The translations under genes and the position numbers were made by a program. A stretch of 44,924 bases of DNA, from NCBI GenBank assembly GCA_031268995.1, contig JAIRWK010000119.1, positions 1 to 44,924 of the forward strand, written 5' to 3'. The notes below the pieces were generated by a model. It made no database searches and was not told the origin of the DNA. It worked only from the letters and a program-made list of their open reading frames with translations. Position 1 is the stretch's first letter. Each line of letters opens with the position of its first letter. Source of the DNA: Planctomycetaceae bacterium. GTDB lineage: Bacteria > Planctomycetota > Planctomycetia > Pirellulales > Thermoguttaceae. Shown here in pieces: positions 28,737 through 38,351 of the stretch.

Positions 28737-31376
28737 ATGTCATCTAATAAAATCGCAGTCTATCTGTTAATATTTCTGATCTTTTTTGTAACACAAAATC
28801 GTGTGGGGGGGGAGCGATCAGAATTTGAGTTGTTAAGGGGTTTAGCGGATCGTGGTCTTTTTGATTCGGTTGAAAGTTTTTACAAAAAGGAATTGAAAAA
28901 ATTCGACCAGACTCGTTCTGACAAATATTCTTTAGCCGCCTCAGTTGTTTATTCCCGTACTCTGCAAATATTGACCGCAACCGAACCAACCCGTACACAA
29001 TTATTCAAACAACTCGTCAAATTTGAAGCTGAATTTCAAAACGATGTGCAAAAAATTCAACAACAACAGCAGCAGACAAATTCCTTTTCTGCCGAAAGTT
29101 TGGAGTTAATTCGTTTACGATTGCAATTTGCTGTTTTTAAATATTTGCTTGGGAGTCGATTGTGGTTTGAGTCTGGAATTTCTGCGGACAACAAAGTTGC
29201 GGCAATTATTAGCGAATCTCAAAAGATGTTGTCGGCATCTCTTGACCAGCTTAAAGAAATTAAAATTTATCTTGCCGCGCAGCAAAATCAAACCTTCGCG
29301 GATCAAATTGAATTATTGTCGAATGAGGTTGAGCTGTATTTTAATCTTGTTGAGATTTCTTATGCGTTGACGTTACCGCAAAGTAATAATCGTTACGATA
29401 AATTGAGTCAAATTGCGGTTCGGATGGACGAGTGGTCGAAGCGGAAGTTAGAATTTTACGCAGGCAAATTGAATTTACGTAATTCAAAAATACTGCGGCG
29501 TGGTTATTGTATGGTGTTGCGTGTTCGGGCGGAGCTTGCGGCGTGTTATAGGTTGGCGCAAGAATTTGACAAGGCGTTTGCGGTACTTAATTCTAAGGAG
29601 TTGGCGTTGAATTTGGATTCTAAATCGGATGATTTGATGTTATCGGATGATTTGCAGCTAAAAATTGCGGCGGAGCGAATAAGATTTTTGACAGCAATAA
29701 TAAATAATGTAACAATAATTCATCCGGCGAATAATCCAATGACAAAAGATTCTGAAAAATCCGGTTGGGACATTGGCAATTTATCGGCGTTATTTGTTCC
29801 GTTGTCGGCGGACAGTTTGGAGTATTGTTTAGCGAAACTTGAGTTGGTTTTATTTTTAGCCGGTCGCGCAACGGTTACGGATTCGAGTACGGAGCTTATG
29901 ATTGTTGAAGACATATTGGAGATAGTCCGTCAGATGGAGTTGAATGTTCCGTCGAGTGGTTATTGTGCGGCGGTCGTGATCGGGGCAAATAAATTCATGC
30001 CGCAAAAAATAACTAACACAAAATTCAACGAAATCAGAACAACCGTGCTAAGCATATCGGCACAAAATAAAAATGAACACAATCAAATCATGGAAGCTGT
30101 CAAATTGTACGAGTTAGCCGGACAAACCGCAGGTAACAAAGAAATCGCGATAAAAAATATTCAATACTCGATCAGCTTGCTTTACACTTTACTAAAACAA
30201 TTAGAAACACCGCAACAAAAAACGTTACAAAATTTAGAACCGACTCAAGAATTGAATGACAAGATTTTTCGGTGTCGTTTATTGATTATGAACATGTTGT
30301 GTGATTGGGCGTGTCGTTTTGCGGGTGAGCGTATTGCGGTTGAGTTGTACCGACGCGGAATCCACGAGGCGACGATTTTATTCAAAACGAAACAACTAAA
30401 TCTTGACGCTTATATTGCAATATTGAACGGCTATATTTCGCAATGGGCAAATGAGTCTGATTGTGCGGTGTATGGGTTACGGGCGGCGAATTTGCTTGAG
30501 TTGAATGATCGGTTTGAGGAAGCGTTGGTTTTTCTTGACAAGATACCCAACAGTTCAGATCAAGCAACCGAAGCAGTTACGGTAGCAGACCGATGTTTTA
30601 AACAACTTCGCAACAAAAACCAAAATAAAACCAACGATAACGGCGAAAATGAGATTAATGAATTCAAGTGGTTTAGGCGGCGTTTACGAGAAGATATTTT
30701 GGAGTGGTCGGAGGCGGACGCGGTAACGGTTATCAAAATGGCGGAGCGGTTGTTCTATAAAAATAATGTGCCGATGTTTTATTGGGAAATGGTTGACGGC
30801 AAGTTATTGGGAGAGATGGAAACGATTTTGGTCAACGCGATAAATAAATGTAAAACGACAAAACCGGTAACAATTGCGCGGTTAAAAATGATGCTTGTTA
30901 TTGTGTATAATTTGCAAGGTAATCATGTCAAAAGTACGGAGTTGTTGAAACAAATAGACGTTGAGCGAGAGCAATTAACGGTTGTGGAGCGTTTATTTTT
31001 GCGGCGTTTTGAGGTGGAGCGGTTAGTGTTGTCGGGTGATACTCGTGGTGCGGTGAAGTTATTGGAGGTGATGTTGGGTGTGGATTTGCGGAATTTGATG
31101 TTATTGGAGTTGAAGGCGGAAATTTTATCGCGGCAAGAGGATCGCGAGTTGCTAACGGACGCGGTAAAAACGTGGGGAATTATCGGATCGATTACAAAGG
31201 AAAATTCAGAACAATGGTGGCAAGCTCGCGAAAAAATTATCACAATATTGATAAAACAAGATAACCACAACGAAGCAAATAAAATCTACAAAAAACTAAA
31301 ATTCCTCCACCCAAACCTTGATAACGAATCACGAAAAAACAGACTAGAAAAACTAATGGGAATTTCTGAAAATTAA
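28737..31376 (+). CDS. secreted helical-repeat (TPR-like) hypothetical protein
   Basis: 879-aa ORF with signal peptide and helical, repeat-like composition. Confidence 0.65.
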   Translation: MSSNKIAVYLLIFLIFFVTQNRVGGERSEFELLRGLADRGLFDSVESFYKKELKKFDQTRSDKYSLAASVVYSRTLQILTATEPTRTQLFKQLVKFEAEFQNDVQKIQQQQQQTNSFSAESLELIRLRLQFAVFKYLLGSRLWFESGISADNKVAAIISESQKMLSASLDQLKEIKIYLAAQQNQTFADQIELLSNEVELYFNLVEISYALTLPQSNNRYDKLSQIAVRMDEWSKRKLEFYAGKLNLRNSKILRRGYCMVLRVRAELAACYRLAQEFDKAFAVLNSKELALNLDSKSDDLMLSDDLQLKIAAERIRFLTAIINNVTIIHPANNPMTKDSEKSGWDIGNLSALFVPLSADSLEYCLAKLELVLFLAGRATVTDSSTELMIVEDILEIVRQMELNVPSSGYCAAVVIGANKFMPQKITNTKFNEIRTTVLSISAQNKNEHNQIMEAVKLYELAGQTAGNKEIAIKNIQYSISLLYTLLKQLETPQQKTLQNLEPTQELNDKIFRCRLLIMNMLCDWACRFAGERIAVELYRRGIHEATILFKTKQLNLDAYIAILNGYISQWANESDCAVYGLRAANLLELNDRFEEALVFLDKIPNSSDQATEAVTVADRCFKQLRNKNQNKTNDNGENEINEFKWFRRRLREDILEWSEADAVTVIKMAERLFYKNNVPMFYWEMVDGKLLGEMETILVNAINKCKTTKPVTIARLKMMLVIVYNLQGNHVKSTELLKQIDVEREQLTVVERLFLRRFEVERLVLSGDTRGAVKLLEVMLGVDLRNLMLLELKAEILSRQEDRELLTDAVKTWGIIGSITKENSEQWWQAREKIITILIKQDNHNEANKIYKKLKFLHPNLDNESRKNRLEKLMGISEN

Positions 31377-31380
31377 TTTA

Positions 31381-31436
31381 GACATCGTGAAGCTGTTGTT
31401 CAAGGGCGAAGCCTATCGCCCTACCGGCTACGGTAT
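31381..31436 (+). repeat. family A, 5'-truncated
   Basis: CGTGAAGCTGTTGTTCAAGGGCGAAGCCTATCGCCCTACCGGCTACGGTATA. Confidence 0.8.
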
Positions 31437-31570
31437 AGTTGACGATGGGGGGATTGTAAACTTTTAGTGAGAATATAAAATTCGTCCCCTTGTGTGTTAG
31501 TTTTTAATTTACTCGCACTTGAAATTGCGGTTGTCGGTGGATTGCGGCTGTCTATTTCCTAATAATGATA

Positions 31571-31668
31571 TTTTCACTTTAAAATTCCCGAAGCTGAAAA
31601 CGCGAACGTAACGACGTGAAGCGGTTGTTCAATAGTGCAACCTATCGCTTATATTGGCTTTGGCATAA
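31571..31668 (+). repeat. degenerate family A copy directly upstream of the CorC-like gene
   Basis: TTTTCACTTTAAAATTCCCGAAGCTGAAAACGCGAACGTAACGACGTGAAGCGGTTGTTC. Confidence 0.75.
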
Positions 31669-31678
31669 ACCTTACGGG

Positions 31679-33082
31679 ATGATTTGTTTTTTTGTATTTG
31701 GTCTTATATTGATCTGTTTTTTGTCTGTGGGGACAATGTCGCTTCGGTCTTTTTCGCGTCATACGTTGGAGGGATTTTACGCGTATGGCGGGGCGGAGCG
31801 TGCGAATAACGCCAATAACGAAACGAATATTAGCAACGATAAAGCCGCCGCGAAGAAAGACCGTGTTGCAAAAAAAATCTCGCGCATATTAAAATCTCAT
31901 GACACGGCTTCAAATGCTGCTGGAGTTTTTAGGCTTATTTGCGTTGTGATATTTCTGGTTGGTTTGGTATTATTTCTGATTCGGGACAACAAGTTACCTG
32001 TTAGTGGATTTGACGGCGGGTTATTTGTTGTGTATCAAGGCTGGTTGATTTTGATTATTGTTTCAATAATTTTTCTGGTTGGAGTTGAGTTCTGGGTTCC
32101 CAAATCCATATCCAAAATTTGGGGTACGCATATTGTTTATTATACTTGGGGAGTGTGGGAGTTATTATCATTTATTTTGTATCCTTTTCTTTTGTGTGAT
32201 CGTTTTTTTGATATTTTTTTGCGTCGTCTTGCGGGCGAGGCGGAGGAGAGGGAGGACGAGGGTTCGGCGTTTGAGGATGAGATTCGTATGATGGTAACGG
32301 AGGGGCATAGGGAGGGATTACTTGAGGAGGATGCTCGTGAGATGATTGAGGGGGTGATGGAACTTGGTGATTTTATTGTCTCTGAGATTATGACGCCGCG
32401 AACGGACATGAAGTGTATTCCTGACAATCTTACGTGGGAAGAAATGCTTGATGCTGTTATTTCAATTCCGCATTCGCGAATTCCGGTTTATCGTGAAAAC
32501 CGTGATGAAATTGTTGGTGTAATTCATTCGAAAGATATTCTCAAAGAGCTTGCGATACCGGATGTCAAAAACCGTCGAGCTTGGACGGAGTTGATGAAGG
32601 AGCCTATTTTTGTACCGGAAACAAAGCCGGTTGCGACGTTGCGTCAAGAATTTCAAAACACAAAACCAACCTCCGACGAAGAAGCAACGCAACGCGCCAA
32701 AGGGCATCTTGCGATTGTTCTTGACGAATATGGCGGAGTTGCTGGTATTGTTACGTTGGAGGATATTTTGGAGGAGATTGTCGGTGAAATTTTGGACGAG
32801 CATGATCCGATGGTTGAAGTGGTGGATATTCGCGAGGTTGGTGCGGATGTGTTTGAGATTCTTGGCAAGGTGAGGATTGACGAGTTGAATGAGACGTTGC
32901 ATTTGAATTTACCGGAGGACGAGGACTATGACACGATTGCGGGATTTATATTCTCAACGCTTGGGCATGTACCGGCAATCGGAGAATCTGTTGAGTATGA
33001 TCACGAATCACAAAGAGCCACCTTCACCGTAATCGAAGCAACAAGACGAAGAATAGAAAAAGTCCGCATTGAAAGAAAATAA
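31679..33082 (+). CDS. CorC/HlyC (CNNM-CBS) family transporter
   Basis: GDFIVSEIMTPRTDMKCIP, IPHSRIPVYRENRDEIVGVIHSKDIL, HLAIVLDEYGGVAGIVTLEDILEEIVGEI. Start chosen at 31679 because the upstream part of the ORF is repeat-derived. Confidence 0.88.
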   Translation: MICFFVFGLILICFLSVGTMSLRSFSRHTLEGFYAYGGAERANNANNETNISNDKAAAKKDRVAKKISRILKSHDTASNAAGVFRLICVVIFLVGLVLFLIRDNKLPVSGFDGGLFVVYQGWLILIIVSIIFLVGVEFWVPKSISKIWGTHIVYYTWGVWELLSFILYPFLLCDRFFDIFLRRLAGEAEEREDEGSAFEDEIRMMVTEGHREGLLEEDAREMIEGVMELGDFIVSEIMTPRTDMKCIPDNLTWEEMLDAVISIPHSRIPVYRENRDEIVGVIHSKDILKELAIPDVKNRRAWTELMKEPIFVPETKPVATLRQEFQNTKPTSDEEATQRAKGHLAIVLDEYGGVAGIVTLEDILEEIVGEILDEHDPMVEVVDIREVGADVFEILGKVRIDELNETLHLNLPEDEDYDTIAGFIFSTLGHVPAIGESVEYDHESQRATFTVIEATRRRIEKVRIERK

Positions 33083-33140
33083 AAAATTGAGTGATTATTT
33101 ATTTTTCACATCATTACTTATACAATTACACGAATAAAAA

Positions 33141-35459
33141 ATGGATTTGCCGGAACTGATAGTTGATTTAGGTTTGATTTTGATGGCTGCTGCTGTTATG
33201 ACTCTTTTGTTCAAGTGGCTTAAGCAACCTATTGTACTTGGATATCTTATTGCGGGATTTCTTGTTGGTCCGCATTTTCATTTTTTGCCCACGATACATG
33301 ATGAGGAAAATATTCACACGTGGTCTCAAATAGGCGTAATTTTTATGCTTTTTGGGCTTGGTTTGGAGTTTAGTTTCAGAAAACTTACGCATGTCGGCAA
33401 AACGGCGGCAATAACCGCAACGTTTGAAATAATCTGTATGATTGTAGCTGGTTATGTGATAGGGCGTATTATTGGGTGGGACACGATGAGCAGTTTGTTT
33501 CTGGGCGCAATTCTCTCAATGTCATCGACGACAATTATTGTCAAAGCATTCAGCGAACAAAATTTAAAAGGTATCAATTTTGCGTCGGTGGTTTTTGGAG
33601 TGCTTATAGTTGAGGATTTGATTGCAATTTTGCTTTTGGTGCTTCTTGGTTCTATTGCGGTAACGCAGCATCTTTCGGGTACTGCGTTGATTAGTTCTTC
33701 GCTTAAACTTGTATTTTTCTTGATACTTTGGTTTCTACTTGGGATATATTTATTACCTGTTTTTTTCCGTATTTGTCGCAAGGTGTTGACGGATGAGATT
33801 CTTTTGATTGTTGCAATGGCGTTATGTTTTATGATGGTGATTGTTGCGGTCAAGGTAGGTTTTTCTGCGGCGTTGGGTGCGTTTGTGATGGGTTCTTTGT
33901 TGGCGGAGACGGTCAAGGGGTCGAAGATAGAAGAGTTAATTGTACCGGTCAAAGACCTTTTTTCCGCGATTTTTTTTGTGTCGGTTGGTTTGTTGATAGA
34001 CCCGAAAATACTTGTCGAGTATTTCAACATAATAATTCTTTTGACAGCAATTACGATAGTCGGCAAATTTTTCGGCACTGCGATTGGTGCTTTGATTTCC
34101 GGTTGTAATGTTAAGAGTTCAATGCAATCCGGTATGAGCATGGCGCAAATTGGCGAATTTTCATTCATTATTGCGTCTCTTGGGATGACTTTGAAGGTAA
34201 CGGATGCTCGTCTTTATCCGATAGCGGTTGCTGTTTCGGCGATTACGACTTTTACAACGCCGTATTTGATTAAGTATTCCGGTGTGATTGCCGACAGTCT
34301 TGAGCGAAGAATTCCAGAGCGAGTCAAACAATCGCTTTTGAGGTATGAGTTGACGATGCGTGATACGGGCAAGCGTGGAATTGTCGGTTTAATTTGGAAG
34401 GTGCATGGAATCAAAATTTTGCTCAACTCGGTAATAATAGTTGCGATTACGTTAGCTTGCCGTTATGCTGCTGCGCCGTTTATTGCTGCACCTATTGTTG
34501 GTGAAAATTTTGTTCAAACGCAGACGACGATTTTGAATTACATAATGTGGCTTGCGGCGGTGATTCTTTCGGCACCGTTTGTTTGGGCGATATTTATTTC
34601 GCGTCCGCCGCGTTCGGGCGATTATGATACGGAAACGGTGGCGTTATTGCAAAGGCTTTATTTTGGCGTTTCGATCGTGCGGTTATTTATTGGTTTTGCG
34701 CTTGTTGCGTTTATTTTCAGCAATTTCTTACCGATTTATGCGTCGTCGGGGCTTATTTTGATTCCGTTTGTGGTGTTGGCTCTTGTGTTGTTTAGCAATT
34801 ATTTTGAGCCGGTTTATCATAAAATTGAAACGCAATTTATTACGCATTTGACGGAGAAGGAGAAGGAGGAAATCGCATCCAAAGCGAAGTTGTCTAATCT
34901 TGCTCCTTGGAATGTTACGTTGACGGAGTTCAGGTTATCGCAAAATTCATCGCTGGTTGCCAAGTCACTCAAGGAGGCAAAGTTGCGAAATCGTTTTGGT
35001 GTGATAGTTGCGATGATAGAGCGGGGCAATGTACGTTTTATTCCGCCGAAGGGTGAGGATTTATTGTTGCCGTTTGACAAAATTTTTATGTTGGGTACGG
35101 ATGCACAACTTGCGGCGGCGCGGAATGAGATTGAGAAAGATCAAGCGAATGAGCCGGAGGTTACGGAGGTTGAGGAGATTGGTTTAATGCCGGTTTTATT
35201 GGATGCGGAGCATCCGTTTGTGGGTTTGATGGTGTTGGAGTGTGGGATACGTGAGTTAGCGGGCGGTTTGATAGTCGGAATTGAACGCGGTGTAAGAAGA
35301 CAACTTAACCCAATGCCCGAAATGGTACTAGAAGCAAACGACCTGCTGTGGATCGTAGGAAATAAGGATAGCATAAAACAATTGCAAAACAAAAGATTCG
35401 AATTCACATCAGCAACAAACATCTACCAAAACACAATGGTTGATTACTCCGGCTACTAA
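33141..35459 (+). CDS. KefB/CPA2-type monovalent cation:proton antiporter with C-terminal TrkA-C-like domains
   Basis: QPIVLGYLIAGFLVGP, GVIFMLFGLGLEFSFRKL, SMSSTTIIVKAFSE; C-terminal LLLPFDKIFMLGTDAQL and ANDLLWIVGNKDSIKQL. Confidence 0.88.
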   Translation: MDLPELIVDLGLILMAAAVMTLLFKWLKQPIVLGYLIAGFLVGPHFHFLPTIHDEENIHTWSQIGVIFMLFGLGLEFSFRKLTHVGKTAAITATFEIICMIVAGYVIGRIIGWDTMSSLFLGAILSMSSTTIIVKAFSEQNLKGINFASVVFGVLIVEDLIAILLLVLLGSIAVTQHLSGTALISSSLKLVFFLILWFLLGIYLLPVFFRICRKVLTDEILLIVAMALCFMMVIVAVKVGFSAALGAFVMGSLLAETVKGSKIEELIVPVKDLFSAIFFVSVGLLIDPKILVEYFNIIILLTAITIVGKFFGTAIGALISGCNVKSSMQSGMSMAQIGEFSFIIASLGMTLKVTDARLYPIAVAVSAITTFTTPYLIKYSGVIADSLERRIPERVKQSLLRYELTMRDTGKRGIVGLIWKVHGIKILLNSVIIVAITLACRYAAAPFIAAPIVGENFVQTQTTILNYIMWLAAVILSAPFVWAIFISRPPRSGDYDTETVALLQRLYFGVSIVRLFIGFALVAFIFSNFLPIYASSGLILIPFVVLALVLFSNYFEPVYHKIETQFITHLTEKEKEEIASKAKLSNLAPWNVTLTEFRLSQNSSLVAKSLKEAKLRNRFGVIVAMIERGNVRFIPPKGEDLLLPFDKIFMLGTDAQLAAARNEIEKDQANEPEVTEVEEIGLMPVLLDAEHPFVGLMVLECGIRELAGGLIVGIERGVRRQLNPMPEMVLEANDLLWIVGNKDSIKQLQNKRFEFTSATNIYQNTMVDYSGY

Positions 35460-35495
35460 GGTATCGCACCAACAAAATCCGAAAGTGATGAGTGA

Positions 35496-35598
35496 TATAC
35501 TCAAGCTGTTTTAAAATTCCTGAAGCTGGACACGCAAGCGCAACAACGTGAAGCGGTTGCTCAAGGGCGAAGCCTATCGCCTTACCGGCTACGGTATA
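35496..35598 (+). mobile_element. family A element
   Basis: TATACTCAAGCTGTTTTAAAATTCCTGAAGCTGGACACGC...CTTACCGGCTACGGTATA. Confidence 0.9.
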
Positions 35599-35639
35599 AG
35601 TGGAAATTTCCCAATACCGGACGTGTGCTAGCTAAAACA

Positions 35640-35691
35640 ACCCCTAACTTTAGGGCATTAATGGTAATTTTATTTCAGGGCGATACCTAAA
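35640..35691. repeat. family D repeat with intact TA site (empty site)
   Basis: ACCCCTAACTTTAGGGCATTAATGGTAATTTTATTTCAGGGCGATACCTAAA. Confidence 0.7.
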
Positions 35692-35753
35692 AAATTACTT
35701 TGTCCCAATCGTTCCTTAACGCAACCGTTGTCCAAAAAAAAATTATATTTGCC

Positions 35754-36569
35754 ATGAGATGGAATGAAGTTTACAATTGTGATTGTATTGAAGGCATGGG
35801 CAAGATGGGTGCGGAGACGGTTGATCTTGTGTTTGCGGATCCGCCGTTTAATATTGGTTATTCGTATGATATATATCATGACAAATTGGATTACAAGGAG
35901 TATCTTGATTGGTCGGTGCGGTGGTTGCGAGAGGTGCGTCGTGTATTGACATCGTGTGGTACGTTTTGGCTTGCGATTGGGGATGAGTTTGCGGCGGAGT
36001 TGAAGGTTTTGGCGACGCGTGAAGTTGGTTTTATTTGTCGCAGTTGGGTGATTTGGTATTATACTTTTGGGACAAACAGCAAGCGTAAATTTACACGTTC
36101 ACATGTTCATCTTTTTCATTTCATAAAGGACTCAAAAATTTTCACATTCAACGGCGACGCGATCAGAGTCCCAAGCGCACGGCAACTAATCTACAACGAT
36201 AAACGCGCAAATCCAAAAGGTCGATTTCCTGATGATACATGGATTTTGAGACCGCAAGAGATCGGTGGCGAGTTGACTCCTGACAAGGATGTATGGACGG
36301 TGAACAGGATTTGTGGAACTTTCAAGGAACGTGAGGGGTGGCATAGTTGCCAGATGCCGGAAACTATTCTTGAGAGAATTATAAAAGTGTCAAGCAATCC
36401 TGAAGACAAAGTGCTTGATCCTTTTTTGGGCAGCGGTACAACTGCCGTTGCCGCAAAAAAACTTGGCAGGCAATATGCAGGTTTTGAAATATCAGAAGAA
36501 TATTTCAAATTAAGCAAAAAAAGATTACAAAAAATAACAGTAGATCTTTTTGAAATGCTAGATAAATAA
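35754..36569 (+). CDS. beta-class N6-adenine/N4-cytosine DNA methyltransferase, orphan in this window
   Basis: Motif IV VFADPPFNIGY precedes motif I-like DPFLGSGTTAVAAKKLGRQYAGFEI. Confidence 0.9.
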   Translation: MRWNEVYNCDCIEGMGKMGAETVDLVFADPPFNIGYSYDIYHDKLDYKEYLDWSVRWLREVRRVLTSCGTFWLAIGDEFAAELKVLATREVGFICRSWVIWYYTFGTNSKRKFTRSHVHLFHFIKDSKIFTFNGDAIRVPSARQLIYNDKRANPKGRFPDDTWILRPQEIGGELTPDKDVWTVNRICGTFKEREGWHSCQMPETILERIIKVSSNPEDKVLDPFLGSGTTAVAAKKLGRQYAGFEISEEYFKLSKKRLQKITVDLFEMLDK

Positions 36570-36597
36570 TACCGCAGCCAGTATTGAAAAAGCCCGC

Positions 36598-36701
36598 TAT
36601 ACCGAAGCCGGTATGGGCGATAGGCTTCGCCCTTGAGTAACCGCTTCGCGATGCTACGCTTGCGCGTTCAGCTTTGGGAATTTCAAAACAGCTTCAGTAT
36701 A
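36598..36701 (-). mobile_element. family A element
   Basis: TATACCGAAGCCGGTATGGGCGATAGGCTTCGCCCTTGAGTAACC...CAAAACAGCTTCAGTATA. Confidence 0.88.
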
Positions 36702-36793
36702 CCCATACCTGCTACGAATATTTTGTCCTTTATGTCCTTTGCGTCCTTAATGTCTCTTTTGTCCCTTAAAAAAAACTATTACATTAAATTCCA

Positions 36794-37948
36794 GTGAACT
36801 ATTATACAAAAGCTACTTTAAAATTCCCGAAGTTAAACGCGGAATCGCGACGATGTGAAGCGGTTGTTTGTGGGCGGGGGTTATTTGGTGTGGTTTTATT
36901 TTTGTTTTTATTTTTTGGTTTGGGTCGTGTTTATTCTGAGAGTTGGGGTGAGAGTCTTTTTGAGACGCGGCAACATGATTTTGGTCGTGTTGCGCTTGGG
37001 GTTAAGGCGGAGTATCGGTTTGCGATAAATAATCGTTTTAAGCAAGATGTTCGAGTGATTAGTCTTAACACGTCGTGTGGTTGTACATCTTCTGTTTTGA
37101 GTTCGGAGTCTATTGTATCGGGCAGCACTGAGTATTTGATTGCAACATTGAATACGGACGGGCAATATACGCACGAGAGCAAAGCGATAATTACGATTCA
37201 TTTTGAGGTATTGGTTGGTGATCGTTTATTGCGTGATTCGGCTCAAGTTGCGGTATCGGGTTATATTCGACCTGATGTTGTATTGTCTGCCGGAGCGATT
37301 GAGTTTGGGGCGGTCAAGCGTGGGGAGACTGTTGTCAAAAAAATTAGGCTTGAGTATGCCGGTGAGGCGGGTTGGGAGTTGACGAGGGTTGAGCGTAACA
37401 ATCCGTATATTCATGTCAAGGCGGAAGCTATCCCGTTTCCAGATGGCTCTTTTTGGCGAAACGGGGAAATTCACTATCAAATCACCGCAACACTTAAACC
37501 GGATGCTCCGGCGGGTTATGTCAAGGACGTTGTAACGTTTTCCACCAACGAAAATAGCAGCAAAATAAAAAACAATTCGCAAGACAACGGAACAAACGGA
37601 AGAGGTGAAATAACTATACCGATAGATGGAGTTATAACGGAGCCGTTGCGGGTAAAGCCGTCGTCGTTTGTGGTCGGGCTTGACAACAACGCGGATGTGT
37701 CAAAAAATATCGTTATACGCAGTAGCAAGCAATTTCGTATTTTGGGTGTGAGTTGTGAGGACAAGCGGTTTAAATTCACTTTTTCCGAACACGAAAGCAG
37801 TATTCAAATCGTCGCCGCGTTTTTTCGCACAAAGAATAATGACCCAACAACTACCCAAAACAACAACGAAATAAAAATCCTAACAAACCTACCCGACCAA
37901 AAACTAATCACCCTCGAAACAATAAAAATTGAAAAAAATATACCGTAA
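36794..37948 (+). CDS. secreted DUF1573 domain protein; N-terminus overlaps a family A repeat (start uncertain)
   Basis: FGRVALGVKAEYRFAINNRFKQDVRVISLNTSCGCTSS; GTG start just upstream of the repeat; signal-like LFGVVLFLFLFFGLGRVYS. Confidence 0.72.
   Translation: MNYYTKATLKFPKLNAESRRCEAVVCGRGLFGVVLFLFLFFGLGRVYSESWGESLFETRQHDFGRVALGVKAEYRFAINNRFKQDVRVISLNTSCGCTSSVLSSESIVSGSTEYLIATLNTDGQYTHESKAIITIHFEVLVGDRLLRDSAQVAVSGYIRPDVVLSAGAIEFGAVKRGETVVKKIRLEYAGEAGWELTRVERNNPYIHVKAEAIPFPDGSFWRNGEIHYQITATLKPDAPAGYVKDVVTFSTNENSSKIKNNSQDNGTNGRGEITIPIDGVITEPLRVKPSSFVVGLDNNADVSKNIVIRSSKQFRILGVSCEDKRFKFTFSEHESSIQIVAAFFRTKNNDPTTTQNNNEIKILTNLPDQKLITLETIKIEKNIP
36802..36880 (+). repeat. family A 5' portion overlapping the start of the second DUF1573 ORF
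   Basis: TTATACAAAAGCTACTTTAAAATTCCCGAAGTTAAACGCGGAATCGCGACGATGTGAAGCGGTTGTT. Confidence 0.75.
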
Positions 37949-38152
37949 GGAAAGTTCTAAAAATTAATTTTATTCGAATTCGGTCGATTTTTATCGACTT
38001 ATACTCAAACTGTTTTAAAATTCCTGAAGCTGAGCACGCAAGCGCAACGACGCGAAGCGGTTGTTCAAGGGCGAAGCCTATCGCCTTACCGGCTACGGTA
38101 TAAAATCGACTGAATTCGAAATAATTTTTTTCGGCAAATAGTATTTTTGTGA
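37948..38152. repeat. family B repeat interrupted by a family A element
   Basis: AGGAAAGTTCTAAAAATTAATTTTATTCGAATTCGGTCGATTTTTATCGACT | family A | AAATCGACTGAATTCGAAATAATTTTTTTCGGCAAATAGTATTTTTG. Confidence 0.85.
38000..38102 (+). mobile_element. family A element nested in family B
   Basis: TATACTCAAACTGTTTTAAAATTCCTGAAGCTGAGCACGC...CTTACCGGCTACGGTATA. Confidence 0.92.
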
Positions 38153-38351
38153 ACAGCGACATTGAAATTTAGCGGTTGAATATTTTCCGTAGCCTCGCAT
38201 GGGGCGTGATGTGCATAACCGGCGGTGTGGCGCAGCGCAACCGCCGGATCGGATTCGTCCCTAACTGGACGGAGAAAATTGAGTTCGACGGTTACGCTGT
38301 GCTACACCGGCTTCAATATATTTTTATCCTTTTTGTCATTGAAAAAATGTA

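Noticed and set aside
33452-34168. 238-aa minus-strand ORF
   Set aside because: Antisense to the transmembrane antiporter gene.
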